A stretch of DNA of 38,794 nt from Nitrospirota bacterium (lineage in GTDB: Bacteria > Nitrospirota > Leptospirillia > Leptospirillales > Leptospirillaceae). The notes beneath the pieces are model-generated. The model saw nothing but the letters and a program-made list of their open reading frames with translations, did not search any database and had not been told where the DNA came from. Shown piece after piece: positions 24,109 through 32,383 of the stretch. How positions within the stretch are numbered: the first letter of the stretch is position 1; each line of letters begins with the position of its first letter. The stretch is from positions 1 to 38,794 of the forward strand of contig DAHXNG010000119.1 of NCBI GenBank assembly GCA_027366615.1, in the 5' to 3' direction. A program made the translations under genes and the position numbers.

Positions 24109-24280
24109 GGAGCAGAGATAGGGAGATTTTTCTAAAATCACTCCCGCCCAAGGGCAAACCACCGAAATATCCTCATCAATGCAATGAGGTTATTCACCAT
24201 CGAATGACAGAAGGGGTCTTCGAACCGAGGTCCACCAAGGTTGTCAAAACGGCATATCGGGAGAGCTTTAAAAGAGGTCT

Positions 24281-24844
24281 TCAGGAGGGGAAGATCTCGG
24301 AGAGGGAAATCGACAGCCCCGGAAGCAGAGGGGATTCGAGATGATCGCCCTGGCCGTATTCGAGGGGTGCCGGATAACGTCCGGCGGAAAGCCGGAAGAT
24401 CAAGACAACATCCATCGCGGGATCCACGATCCAGTATTCGGGAACGCCGAACCGCTCGTAGAGAGAATGTTTCAGACGGCGGTCGGAAGATTCCGTCGAC
24501 GGGGAGAGGATCTCGACAAGAAGGTCCGGAACGCCCTGGATGTTCTTCTCGCCAATAATGGCCGAACGCTCCTTCAAGACAAAGACCAGATCCGGCTCGA
24601 CTACCTGAAGCAGGTCTTTGGAAAAGACCACGTCGTAGGGAGCGTAGAAGACTTTCCCCAGGGGATTTTTCCTGAGAAAACTTTCGATCTTGAAAAACAG
24701 GTTTTTGGAAATTTCCTGATGTCGAGTATTGGGGGACGGGGTCATGCAGAGTTCTCCATCGATGATCTCGTAGCGAAAGGGACCCCCTTCCGGGAGCGAC
24801 ATGAACTCCTCGTAGCTCCATTCTTTGAGAATGGCTGTTTTCAT
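24281..24844 (-). CDS. Uma2-family (DUF820) putative restriction-type endonuclease
   Basis: Uma2/DUF820 protein with the PD-(D/E)XK nuclease fold. Motifs: RYEIIDGELCMTPSPNTRHQEIS, VEPDLVFV (metal-binding Asp), PDLLVEILSPST (catalytic Glu) and YERFGVPEYWIVDP. The 187-aa length is typical. ATG 24844 has AAGGAGG five bases upstream. A TATGAT hexamer (24878-24883, minus strand) could be its -10. Its biological role is not established; such genes are often present in many copies and may be mobile. It stands alone between two unrelated units. Confidence 0.85.
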   Translation of the reverse strand: MKTAILKEWSYEEFMSLPEGGPFRYEIIDGELCMTPSPNTRHQEISKNLFFKIESFLRKNPLGKVFYAPYDVVFSKDLLQVVEPDLVFVLKERSAIIGEKNIQGVPDLLVEILSPSTESSDRRLKHSLYERFGVPEYWIVDPAMDVVLIFRLSAGRYPAPLEYGQGDHLESPLLPGLSISLSEIFPS

Positions 24845-25048
24845 CGAAGCCTCCTTCCGCCATGCGGATACCTTGTCATCATACCTCGTTCTGGGTTTAC
24901 TCCACCACACTGAGATCGTCCCGCCTTAAGCTCAGCCCATTCCCCATATCGAAGGCATCTGATATACGGTGATGTGGACAACGCCCGGCGCCCCCTCCTG
25001 AGCCTCCGAAAGCCCGGCGATATTCTCCCGATTCCGGGCCATTCCCGG

Positions 25049-26059
25049 CTAGGGACGAAAGCTCTTGTAGAGAATAAAAAGAATAATGAGGAAAAAGGCC
25101 GGGACAAGAAGAAAAACGATCAGATCCATGTTCAGGCGGGTCCGGGCGACCTGATCGTCGATGGAGGCTTTGGGGGCCTCCAGAACCGAAAGCCAGGGCA
25201 TAGGAGCAATCCCCGTCATGGTGACAAGAAGCGCCGAACCGAAGGTGGTCTTGACGCCGTCGACCGTTGCAGTCACCGTCCCTGCCCTCCCCTTCGAAAA
25301 AACATCAAGAAGGGCTCCCCTCCCGAGGTTATGAAGATTGAGGCCGACCATCGCCGGGTCGGAAGAGGCAAGGACAAGACCGTCGGAAGAGAGCAGATAG
25401 GAGCGGCCGGGGGTCCCGCGGAATCTGGGAACCGGGAGATATTTGTCCATCTCCCCCGACAGGTTCCGGAGAGCCACGAGGACTCCCCCGCCTCCCGAAG
25501 CCCTCCTTCCGGTCCGAACAGCCGTCATCAAGATGACTTCGGGGTGTGTGCCGGGGATCACAATCGTCGTTGTGCGAAAGCTTCCCCCGCGAGCCACAAG
25601 CTCTGCGGCAAGATCGCGGGCCCTCTGGACGTAGGGATCGATATCGCGCCGGTCCAGAAGAGCCAGGACCCTCCCCTTTGAGTCGACCACGGAAAATCCT
25701 GCATAGGCCGCAAGATCTCCCTCCCGAATATACCGCCCCAGCACATTCCGTAAGGACTTTTCGGAGGGGGAAGTCGCCGACCATCGGATCTGGTGTGCGA
25801 CCGCAGAAAGTGCCCGCATGTTTCCCAGAAGGATCGCCTCCATGCGGGAAGAGAGATGGACGGAGGCCGGTTCGAGGGGGTTGCGGGTCATATAGTAGGT
25901 GACCGAGACCTCGCGATAGTAGAAAACAAAGAGGAAGAGTGCGGGAACGAGGACCACAAGAACAAAGACCGCCCCGACCGTCCGCCGCCAGCTTGATCGC
26001 CGAGGACCGGAGGCTCTTCCCGGAGCCTGCTCCGGAGAGGAAAAGGGATTGTTTTCCAT
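25049..26059 (-). CDS. Cache-domain membrane protein without a visible output domain
   Basis: Transmembrane helix 1 (about 28-47), a periplasmic region of about 255 residues with dCache-like character (SSRMEAILLGNMRALSAVA, FSVVDSKGRVLALLDRRD, YLLSSDGLVLASSDPAMVG, PWLSVLEAPKASIDDQV), and a second helix at the very C-terminus. This is the sensor half of a chemoreceptor or histidine kinase, but the protein ends 5 residues after helix 2, so no HAMP, kinase, GGDEF or methyl-accepting domain follows. ATG 26059 has GGAG seven bases upstream. Last gene of the seven-gene run, 23 bp after the reductase gene. It may signal through a partner or just bind ligand. Confidence 0.7.
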   Translation of the reverse strand: MENNPFSSPEQAPGRASGPRRSSWRRTVGAVFVLVVLVPALFLFVFYYREVSVTYYMTRNPLEPASVHLSSRMEAILLGNMRALSAVAHQIRWSATSPSEKSLRNVLGRYIREGDLAAYAGFSVVDSKGRVLALLDRRDIDPYVQRARDLAAELVARGGSFRTTTIVIPGTHPEVILMTAVRTGRRASGGGGVLVALRNLSGEMDKYLPVPRFRGTPGRSYLLSSDGLVLASSDPAMVGLNLHNLGRGALLDVFSKGRAGTVTATVDGVKTTFGSALLVTMTGIAPMPWLSVLEAPKASIDDQVARTRLNMDLIVFLLVPAFFLIILFILYKSFRP

Positions 26060-26082
26060 GTCAGGACTCCTCTTCGGGGGAT

Positions 26083-26817
26083 CTACCATTGCTCCTTGCG
26101 GATTGATTCGTCCGGGAACCCGGCGGTCTTGAGCCATGAGTAAGTTGATGTCACCATCTCCGGATGTCCGCAAATATAGACAACCTGCCCCTGGTAGGAC
26201 GGATAGAGACGGGGGAGAATCTCGGGAACCCGTCCCGAATGACCGGACCAGCCCGGAGAGGGACGGGAGTGGGCGACGCGAAGGGTAAATCCGGGAACGG
26301 CCTTCTCGTACTCTTTCATCTCATCGGCGTAGATGAAGTCCTCCCGGTCGCGAAATCCGTAGAGGAGTTCGATCGGAGGAGGAGTCTTCCCGGAAAGAAG
26401 CGTCCGGATCATTGAGCGCAGGGGGGCAATTCCGCTCCCTGCCGCAAGAAAGAGATGGGGGCGCGGATCGAGGGAATCGAGAACGAAGGAGTTCCCGTAA
26501 GGGCCTTCCACCAGGGCGGGATCCCCGACATGGGCTTCGTGGATGCGGTTGGAAAAATATCCCCCCTCCCCTTTCCGGGTGATGGTGAAGGCAATCCTTC
26601 GGTCAAGAAGCTCGGGGGGAGAGGAGGCGATGGAGTAGGCCCGGCGGACGGGACGGCCCTTGTCATTTAAGAAGTCCGGAAGCGAGAGCATGGCAAACTG
26701 GCCCGACCTGAAAGAAAAATCCGTCCCGGGCGGAAACTCCAGAACAAAGGTCGAGACCCGGGGTGTTTCCCGGATGATATCCGCGACAGTGGCCGCGACG
26801 ACAGGGCGCTTTGCCAT
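26083..26817 (-). CDS. Ferredoxin-NAD(P)+ reductase-like flavoprotein
   Basis: Cytoplasmic FNR-superfamily reductase. FAD-binding motif RRAYSIASSP (RxYS type), the phosphate-binding GxxS-like region EGPYGNSFVL, the NAD(P) motif LAAGSGIAPLRSMI, and the C-terminal YICGHPEMV segment. There is no fused ferredoxin or globin domain; length is about 244 aa. ATG 26817 with AGGA nine bases upstream is preferred to TTG 26826. It follows the ABC permease by 47 bp. The electron acceptor is not evident from neighbours, an unusual companion for an exporter operon. Confidence 0.85.
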   Translation of the reverse strand: MAKRPVVAATVADIIRETPRVSTFVLEFPPGTDFSFRSGQFAMLSLPDFLNDKGRPVRRAYSIASSPPELLDRRIAFTITRKGEGGYFSNRIHEAHVGDPALVEGPYGNSFVLDSLDPRPHLFLAAGSGIAPLRSMIRTLLSGKTPPPIELLYGFRDREDFIYADEMKEYEKAVPGFTLRVAHSRPSPGWSGHSGRVPEILPRLYPSYQGQVVYICGHPEMVTSTYSWLKTAGFPDESIRKEQW

Positions 26818-26864
26818 AAAATGCAATCCTTTCTCATGAGAATGGTCGAAGAAAACTCCGGCGG

Positions 26865-27695
26865 TCAGGATCCGAGCTTCAGGTGAAAGCCCCTTCTGCG
26901 AGCGCGCCGGATCACGCCGGCATAGAGAAAGACTGCTCCGGCCATATAGACGCCGTCAAGAAGATAAGCCATAAAAAGGTCCCGAAGGGGCATGGTGCCC
27001 ACCGTCAAAAGAGACCTCATCCCCTCGAAGACGTAGGAGGCCGGAACGAACCGGGAGAGAGCCGCCGCAAACGGAGGAAGGACGGCGACGGGATTGAAGA
27101 CCGCGGAAAATGGCTGGAAGAGAAAGATGACACCCCAGGCCAGGACCTCCGCCTCCTGCCCGAATCGAAGAATGACGGCCGTCGTCATGATGCCCAGGGC
27201 CCACCCCATGGCAAGCAGGGCCCCGATAAAAAAAAGAAGGTCGATCCCGAGCGAAAAGATCTTGAAGGAAAACAGAAAGTAGGCCAGGGTCGCGGCGACC
27301 GTCGAGGAGAGGAGGACCTTGCCGAAGCTCGAGACAATGGCCGCGAAAACGATATGGTACGGAGTGACCGGCGCGACAAGAAGGTGGATCAGGTTTCTTG
27401 ACCAGATCTCTTCGAGAAACATGACCGAGATCCCCTGCTGGGCCCTGTAGAGCATGTCCCAGAGAAGGAGGGCCCCGAGAAGGGAGACGACGGCCGAGGG
27501 AAGAAAGGAGGGGATGCGCTTGAGATAGAGCGTCAAAAACCCCCAGACGAGAAGGTCGAGGAGCGGCCAGTAGAAGATCTCCATCCACCGCGGAAGCGAG
27601 CGGCGATAGAGGACCGCCTGCCGGTAGAGGATCCCGGCCATGGGACGCCAGGCGAAGAGGGAGACCGGCTCCGGTCCGTCAGGCAACGGCCACAT
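26865..27695 (-). CDS. ABC-2 type transporter permease
   Basis: Integral membrane permease with about six hydrophobic helices, ABC-2 family (WMEIFYWPLLDLLVWGFLTLYL, LLWDMLYRAQQGISVMFLEEIWSRN, LLVAPVTPYHIVFAAI, VIFLFQPFSAVFNPVAVLPPF). The SRNLIHLLVAPVTPYHI element is characteristic of NodJ/export-type permeases. ATG 27695 overlaps the end of the ATPase gene by 17 bp, with AAGGA just upstream. Together with the ATPase it should form an exporter for a lipid, glycan or small molecule; the substrate is unknown. Confidence 0.85.
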   Translation of the reverse strand: MWPLPDGPEPVSLFAWRPMAGILYRQAVLYRRSLPRWMEIFYWPLLDLLVWGFLTLYLKRIPSFLPSAVVSLLGALLLWDMLYRAQQGISVMFLEEIWSRNLIHLLVAPVTPYHIVFAAIVSSFGKVLLSSTVAATLAYFLFSFKIFSLGIDLLFFIGALLAMGWALGIMTTAVILRFGQEAEVLAWGVIFLFQPFSAVFNPVAVLPPFAAALSRFVPASYVFEGMRSLLTVGTMPLRDLFMAYLLDGVYMAGAVFLYAGVIRRARRRGFHLKLGS

Positions 27696-28437
27696 CCTTC
27701 CTTTCGGCCAGAAGAAGAAAAAGGGCCTCGAGATCCTGTGTCTTGTAGCGTTCCATGAGAGAGGCGGCCGTTCCCTGGGCGGCGATCTCCCCTTCGCGCA
27801 TGAGGACGATACGGTCGGAAAAGCGCTCCACCTCCCGCATGTTGTGGGAGGTATAGAGGAGCGCCATCCCCCGCTCCCGTACCATCCCGGCAAGGAGGTG
27901 GCGAAGCTGGCCTGAGACCTCGGGATCGAGGGTCGCCGTGGGTTCGTCGAGAAAGAGGATCTCCGGATCGTTGACAAGCGCTTTGGCGATCCCCATGCGC
28001 GCCACCTGTCCGGTCGAAAGAGCGCCGACCTTCCGGTCGGCAAACGACTCGAGGCCCAGAAGGGCCAGAAGGCGGGAGACTCTCTCCCGGGGCCTTTTCA
28101 TGTTGTAGATGAGGGCGTAGGTCAAAAGGTTCTCCCTGACGGTCAAGGCGTAGGGAAGGCTCAGGTCGGTGGAGGCATAGTTGATCCGGTGGGCGATCCG
28201 ACGCCTTTCAGCGACGACGTCCCGGCCAAAGATCCGGATACTCCCCCCATCGGGAATGAGAAGCCCCAGCATCATCTGAACGAGGGTCGACTTTCCCGCG
28301 CCGTTGGGCCCCACCATACTCACGACCTCCCCGGCCCGAAGCCGGAGATCGACCTCCTTGACCGCAAAGGGGCCTCCCGGGAGATAGCGCTTGGACACCT
28401 TCTCCGAAACGAGCACCTCCCCGCCGGACTCTCCCAT
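27679..28437 (-). CDS. ABC-2 type exporter ATPase
   Basis: ATP-binding subunit. Walker A GPNGAGKS, Q-loop region replaced by INYASTDLSLPYALTVREN (no Gln at the usual place), signature LSTGQVARMGIAKAL, Walker B ILFLDEP, D-loop TLDPE, switch His YTSHN. Apart from the Q-loop the active site is normal. ATG 28437 shares its A with the upstream TGA (TGATG), so translation is coupled. The C-terminal about 40 residues (RYKTQDLEALFLLLAERK) resemble the DLEDVFL tail of ABC-2 ATPases. Confidence 0.88.
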   Translation of the reverse strand: MGESGGEVLVSEKVSKRYLPGGPFAVKEVDLRLRAGEVVSMVGPNGAGKSTLVQMMLGLLIPDGGSIRIFGRDVVAERRRIAHRINYASTDLSLPYALTVRENLLTYALIYNMKRPRERVSRLLALLGLESFADRKVGALSTGQVARMGIAKALVNDPEILFLDEPTATLDPEVSGQLRHLLAGMVRERGMALLYTSHNMREVERFSDRIVLMREGEIAAQGTAASLMERYKTQDLEALFLLLAERKDVAVA

Positions 28438-29048
28438 CAGGAATGCGTCCGGGGAGTGGCGATGTTTTTGAAATGGATCAGAAAGCGGTCCCCCTTGATG
28501 CCGCGGGTTCCGACGAGCCCCAGATAAAGATCGAAGACCGGAGCGGTCGGCATCCTTGAAAAATGGATGGTGAAGCTTCCGGGGAGCCCCTTTTTGAAAA
28601 GCGTCGCCGTCGACAGGGAGGCCTCCCCCTTTCCGGAGTTCCTCCGGGAGTCGACCCACCGGGGCGTTCCCGCCACGGCCAGGGAGAGACCTTCACTGTC
28701 GGGCCCGTCCGTCCTGGCAGTCAAGGCCATCGACACGTCGAAGCCGGTCGGAGTCTTTGTCACCCCCCCGACTTGCAGATCAAAGTCCTTTGAGGCGAAG
28801 CTGTCGACCGCCGGTCCCTTGCCCGAGGGAAAAAAACTCGTGGGGGGAACAGGAAGGGGCACATGCCGGATCGCCTGCCCCGCCGAGTCGAAATCGTGAT
28901 GATTGGGGAGGGAGAGGTAAAAGAAAATCGTGTAAACGACCCCGGCCGCCATGACAAGGATCGATCCTCCTCCAAGAATGATGAAGCTTTTTGGAAGGCG
29001 AAACCTGTTGTCCGGCCCGCTCTTTTTCTCTGTCGAATTCTGGTCCAT
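28437..29048 (-). CDS. Single-pass membrane protein of unknown function in the exporter operon
   Basis: Not recognised. A short polar N-terminus, one transmembrane helix (about 24-46, SFIILGGGSILVMAAGVVYTIFFYL), then about 155 periplasmic residues of beta-rich character (DFDLQVGGVTKTPTGFDVSMALTART, GSFTIHFSRMPTAPVFDLYLGL). It lacks the coiled-coil and lipoyl features of a HlyD-type adaptor. ATG 29048 has GGAG nine bases upstream; ATG 29072 and 29054 are alternatives. Position between the outer-membrane genes and the ABC genes makes it a candidate periplasmic link of the exporter, which is inference only. Confidence 0.65.
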   Translation of the reverse strand: MDQNSTEKKSGPDNRFRLPKSFIILGGGSILVMAAGVVYTIFFYLSLPNHHDFDSAGQAIRHVPLPVPPTSFFPSGKGPAVDSFASKDFDLQVGGVTKTPTGFDVSMALTARTDGPDSEGLSLAVAGTPRWVDSRRNSGKGEASLSTATLFKKGLPGSFTIHFSRMPTAPVFDLYLGLVGTRGIKGDRFLIHFKNIATPRTHS

Positions 29049-29088
29049 ATGCATTGTCTCCAAAAGAGTCATGCCCCTTGGGGCTCCG

Positions 29089-29859
29089 TCAGAACCTCAC
29101 CATGATACCAGCAACGAGAGGCAAAATGGTCATGACGTTGTTTGAAAGATCGAAGAGGGTCGGGTCGGCCTCGAAAAAGACGCCCAGGGGGTAGCCCGGG
29201 AGGGAGAGGGAGAGTCCGGCACCTGCATCGATGAGCCCCCCGTAAGGATGGCCGGAGATCCCCGGGATGTTCGAAACCGCCCAGTCGACACCCCCCACAT
29301 CAATGCGCACATAGGGAACAAGGATCCGGTGGATCCCCAGGGAGTCGGGAACCATCCCGAAGATGTCGTAGGCCAGCCCCGCACGAACGATAAAGCCCGT
29401 AACGGAGGCCGATCCGGGAACGGGAGGAATAGAGGACGGCGAGGAGGAGGAAAAAAATCCCCCAGAGGCCGGAGGCGCCAGATTGGCTCCCGGCGTCATC
29501 TGAAAGTAGGAAAAGTCGCCCAGTACACGAAAGTGCGAAGAAAGGCTCTCCGGCGTTCCCCCGGAAGGAAGGTCCCCCAGCCGGTAGGAGAGTTCCCCGC
29601 CGACCCCCATCGCCTGGTCGATGTACCGGGAAAGCCCTCCGCCCGGGAGAAGATAGAAGGAATAGGTCGGAGAAAGAGACCATCGGTCGGTCGCCGGTCC
29701 GGAGTGTGTTCCCGCGACACGGGGGAGCCCCGGCGATGCGGGGAGAGGCATCATGGCCCCCGAATCCGCCCGGGAACGGGGGGCAAGAAGAAGATCGAAA
29801 AGAATAAAGGCCACGAACCCGACCATCGTCCATCTTCGCACTCTTGAGGAGAAGCTCAT
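29089..29859 (-). CDS. Predicted outer-membrane beta-barrel protein
   Basis: Signal peptide (about 1-31, ending SRADSG) followed by alternating amphipathic segments, Gly/Pro-rich turns and a terminal Phe (ITPL-type end MTILPLVAGIMVRF), the usual beta-signal for BAM insertion. Segments such as YSFYLLPGGGLSRYIDQ, GGELSYRLGDL and FIVRAGLAYDIFGMV look like barrel strands. The ATG overlaps the TolC-like stop (ATGA). Its C-terminus resembles that of the second barrel protein at 38252 (ITVIPVMAGTTFYF). Function unknown; co-translated with an outer-membrane factor. Confidence 0.7.
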   Translation of the reverse strand: MSFSSRVRRWTMVGFVAFILFDLLLAPRSRADSGAMMPLPASPGLPRVAGTHSGPATDRWSLSPTYSFYLLPGGGLSRYIDQAMGVGGELSYRLGDLPSGGTPESLSSHFRVLGDFSYFQMTPGANLAPPASGGFFSSSSPSSIPPVPGSASVTGFIVRAGLAYDIFGMVPDSLGIHRILVPYVRIDVGGVDWAVSNIPGISGHPYGGLIDAGAGLSLSLPGYPLGVFFEADPTLFDLSNNVMTILPLVAGIMVRF

Positions 29860-31265
29860 GGGAGATCCTTGGGAATGCGGTGTGTTCCGGGGTCGAGGTT
29901 GATTCCCTGGTCGTGTCGAAGTTGGGCGATGGCGATCGAAAGATCGGCCCGGTCCCTGACCAGGTTCGACCGCGCACTGGCCAGGTCCCGCTCCGACTGG
30001 GTGACCGCGACCGAGGTTCCGGTCCCGACACGGAACTGGTTTTCCGCCAGATAGAGGTTCTGACGGGCCTGGGCGACGATCTCCCGGTCGGCCGCTACCT
30101 TTTGCCGGTATGTTTTGATATTGAGGATGTCGGAGCGAACCTCGACGATCGCCTGCTGCCTTTTATCCTCCCTTTGAAAAATCATCTGGCGCATCTGGGC
30201 CTTGGCCATCTGTGTCTGGTGCACGAACTGGAAACCGTTGAAGATGGGGATGGTCAGAGTCGTCCCGACCGACCAGTTGTAGACGAGGGGAAAGAATTCG
30301 CTGTCGAGGCTGTAGGCGCCGACTGTCTGGACTGTCGGGAAGAACTGCGCCTGGTTGAACTTGACCACCTGCTTCTGGGCAAGAGCCTGCTCTGTCAGCG
30401 TCTTGAGGTCCGGCCTGTGGGAAAGTGCCAGCGAAACATCTCTGTCAGGGTCCAGATGCGGAGAGGAGAGGTGCGACGGCGCAACCACCCGATAGGAGGC
30501 GTGGGCCACCACGCCCATCGCCCGGTCGAGGCCGAGACGGTCGATCCTCTCCAGATTCTTGTCCGTCACCCGGGAGAGGCGAGCGTTCGAGAGGTTGACC
30601 CGGGCATTAAGCACATCGTAGGAGGTCGCCACTCCATCCTTGTAGCGGACCCGGGCGACCTCCTCCTGAATCCGGTAGTCGGCAATCGTCAATTCGTCCA
30701 CCGCCACGAGATTCTGGTCCTTCAGGACGAGGAAGAAGGCCTTCTCGACATTCAGGACAGTGTCCTGGAGTGTTTGCCGGTGCTGACTTCTGGAGGCGTT
30801 GTAGAGATGTCGGTTCTGGCTGACCTGCGAGCGCCGGCGGCCAAAGGAAAAGAGCGTCTCGGAGAGTGTCAGCTGGGCCTGGTAGAAGTCGAAGGAGACG
30901 GGGGACTCGGGAATGGTGAAGGGGAACCCCGGCTGGGGACCGAAGTTTCCCGTCTCGCGCGTATAGGTCGTCGCGCCGGAGAGGGTCGGATAATACTGGC
31001 TCTGGGCCACGCCTATTCCGGCCTTCGAGGCGAGAACTCCCTGCTGGGCAGCCCCGATCCCGGGATAGGACCTGAGGGCGATCCCGAGAGCTGCCCGAAG
31101 AGTCAGTCGAAACGGCCTGTCGAAGGAGGCGGAAGCTCCGGAGGTGCTCTCCGGAAGATCTTCCGCATCGGCCAATGCCCCGGGAAAGTCCATGGGTAAA
31201 GCATAAGACGAAAGCGATAAGGTCACTATAAAAAGAATCAGAAAGGAGCGGAAATAAAAATTCAA
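29856..31265 (-). CDS. TolC-family outer-membrane factor (first copy)
   Basis: Outer-membrane channel of tripartite exporters. Start at TTG 31265: AGAGG lies five bases upstream and it yields an ideal signal peptide (MNFYFRSFLILFIVTLSLSSYA). The two-repeat OEP layout is visible: LRAALGIALRSYPGIGAAQ, SLTLSETLFSFGRR-type strand region, DVLNARVNLSNARL helix, LALSHRPDLKTLTEQALAQKQ starting repeat 2, and TSVAVTQSERDLASARSNLV. The length of about 469 aa is normal. First gene of the seven-gene run, divergent from the LysR gene. It is a paralogue of the TolC-like protein at 36733 (shared DVLNARVNLSNA). Confidence 0.9.
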   Translation of the reverse strand: MNFYFRSFLILFIVTLSLSSYALPMDFPGALADAEDLPESTSGASASFDRPFRLTLRAALGIALRSYPGIGAAQQGVLASKAGIGVAQSQYYPTLSGATTYTRETGNFGPQPGFPFTIPESPVSFDFYQAQLTLSETLFSFGRRRSQVSQNRHLYNASRSQHRQTLQDTVLNVEKAFFLVLKDQNLVAVDELTIADYRIQEEVARVRYKDGVATSYDVLNARVNLSNARLSRVTDKNLERIDRLGLDRAMGVVAHASYRVVAPSHLSSPHLDPDRDVSLALSHRPDLKTLTEQALAQKQVVKFNQAQFFPTVQTVGAYSLDSEFFPLVYNWSVGTTLTIPIFNGFQFVHQTQMAKAQMRQMIFQREDKRQQAIVEVRSDILNIKTYRQKVAADREIVAQARQNLYLAENQFRVGTGTSVAVTQSERDLASARSNLVRDRADLSIAIAQLRHDQGINLDPGTHRIPKDLP

Positions 31266-31321
31266 CAGAACCTCTCTGGCATCCGTTTTTTGCTCGACCC
31301 CACTATGACAAAAAAAAATTA

Positions 31322-31351
31322 TTGAAGAATGAACCGGAAGAAATGTATAAT
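31322..31351 (+). promoter_or_regulatory. Predicted promoter of the LysR gene
   Basis: A perfect TATAAT (31346-31351) with TTGAAG (31322-31327, 4/6), 18-bp spacer; start near 31358, leader about 80 nt. The region also holds a direct repeat TGAAGAA (31323-31329 and 31351-31357) and inverted AATTATT/AATAATT arms (31317-31323, 31362-31368), possible regulator-binding sites between the divergent genes. Confidence 0.5.
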
Positions 31352-31437
31352 GAAGAAGTTTAATAATTCGGTTTTCAGCCCGAAAAAGATCCCCGCTACC
31401 GAATCTTCGGGAGCCTAACACTCGGAAGGACTAAAGA

Positions 31438-32376
31438 ATGACCCTGTCGCAGATTCAAACATTTCTCGTCGTCGGCGAATCCCTGAACTTTACAAGGGCG
31501 GCCCGCACCCTTTCCGTCACCCAGCCGGCTGTCAGCACGCAGATCCAGCTTCTGGAAAGGGAGCTGGAGGTCAGCCTCTTCAACCGGATCGGACGACGGG
31601 TCTATCTGAGCCAGGCAGGATTTCTCTTCCGCGAACTCGCTCTTGAAATCATAGCACGGGTCAATCGTTCGGAGTCACTTCTCCACTCCTTCACCCCGCT
31701 GACGAAGACGGAGTCTCTCCGCATCGGAACCGGGTTCGGCGCCCCCCAGAACAGGGAAAGATTTCTCCAGCACTATCTTCACGGAACATTCCAGAAGAGA
31801 ATCCCTGTGAAGGCCTTTCACGGAGCAGAGAAGGATCTTGTCTCTGAACTCGAAAGCGGTCAGGCCGACATCGTCATGTTCTATCACATGAATGACACCC
31901 CCGCCCCCTTCGCCAATCCCGCCGAGATCCGCAACCTGCCCGTCGACTCGGCGAAGACCCTCGTTCTGGGATCACCGGGACTCTCAAAGGACCGCTGGCA
32001 GAGAAATATCCGGATTCTCGAAAACTTTCCCGTCCTGCTCCCTCCCCCGGACAGTCTGATCCGGCGGCCGATTGAGGAGAAGCTTCACAAGCTCGGACTC
32101 AAGACGAAGCTCGGGATCGATACGGGAGAGGTCGACGTTCTCAGAAAGGCACTGCTCTCCGGATTCGGCGTCGGGATCTTTCCCAACAGCATCTTCAGGA
32201 AGGAGATCGAGAGCGGGGAGCTTATCGGGCTCTCCATCGACGAGGTCTCCTTCGACTGCACCCTGTCGGCCTACACCAGAAACGAGCCGGACATCCACCA
32301 CCTGACGACGAAGCAGGTCGCCCTCCAGATCCTGGCGTCAGGCTGGTCCGAATCCCCCCTTAAGGAGAAGAAGTAG
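31438..32376 (+). CDS. LysR-family transcriptional regulator
   Basis: N-terminal winged helix-turn-helix (about 1-60, LNFTRAARTLSVTQPAVSTQIQLLERELEVSLFNR) and a C-terminal substrate-binding regulatory domain (about 90-300). The length of 312 aa is typical. GGAAGGA lies seven bases before the ATG. LysR regulators usually control the divergent neighbour and their own gene. Here that is the TolC-led operon, with the RND operon convergent on the other side only 7 bp away. The inducer is unknown. Confidence 0.93.
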   Translation: MTLSQIQTFLVVGESLNFTRAARTLSVTQPAVSTQIQLLERELEVSLFNRIGRRVYLSQAGFLFRELALEIIARVNRSESLLHSFTPLTKTESLRIGTGFGAPQNRERFLQHYLHGTFQKRIPVKAFHGAEKDLVSELESGQADIVMFYHMNDTPAPFANPAEIRNLPVDSAKTLVLGSPGLSKDRWQRNIRILENFPVLLPPPDSLIRRPIEEKLHKLGLKTKLGIDTGEVDVLRKALLSGFGVGIFPNSIFRKEIESGELIGLSIDEVSFDCTLSAYTRNEPDIHHLTTKQVALQILASGWSESPLKEKK

Positions 32377-32383
32377 CTTTCAA

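Noticed and set aside
24222-24246. tRNA-like 3' end (TTCGAAC followed by CCACCA)
   Set aside because: The flanking bases do not form a T-stem or acceptor stem, and no D-arm or anticodon arm fits upstream.
24925-24948. Repeat shared with about 13045 (AAGCTCAGCCCA, encoding WAEL on the minus strand)
   Set aside because: Only 12 identical bases; matches of this length are expected by chance in a window of this size.
29844-31199. Long open frame (451 codons) antisense to the TolC-like gene
   Set aside because: Arg/Gly/Val-rich, no family resemblance, fully opposite a well-supported gene; a product of GC-rich codon use.
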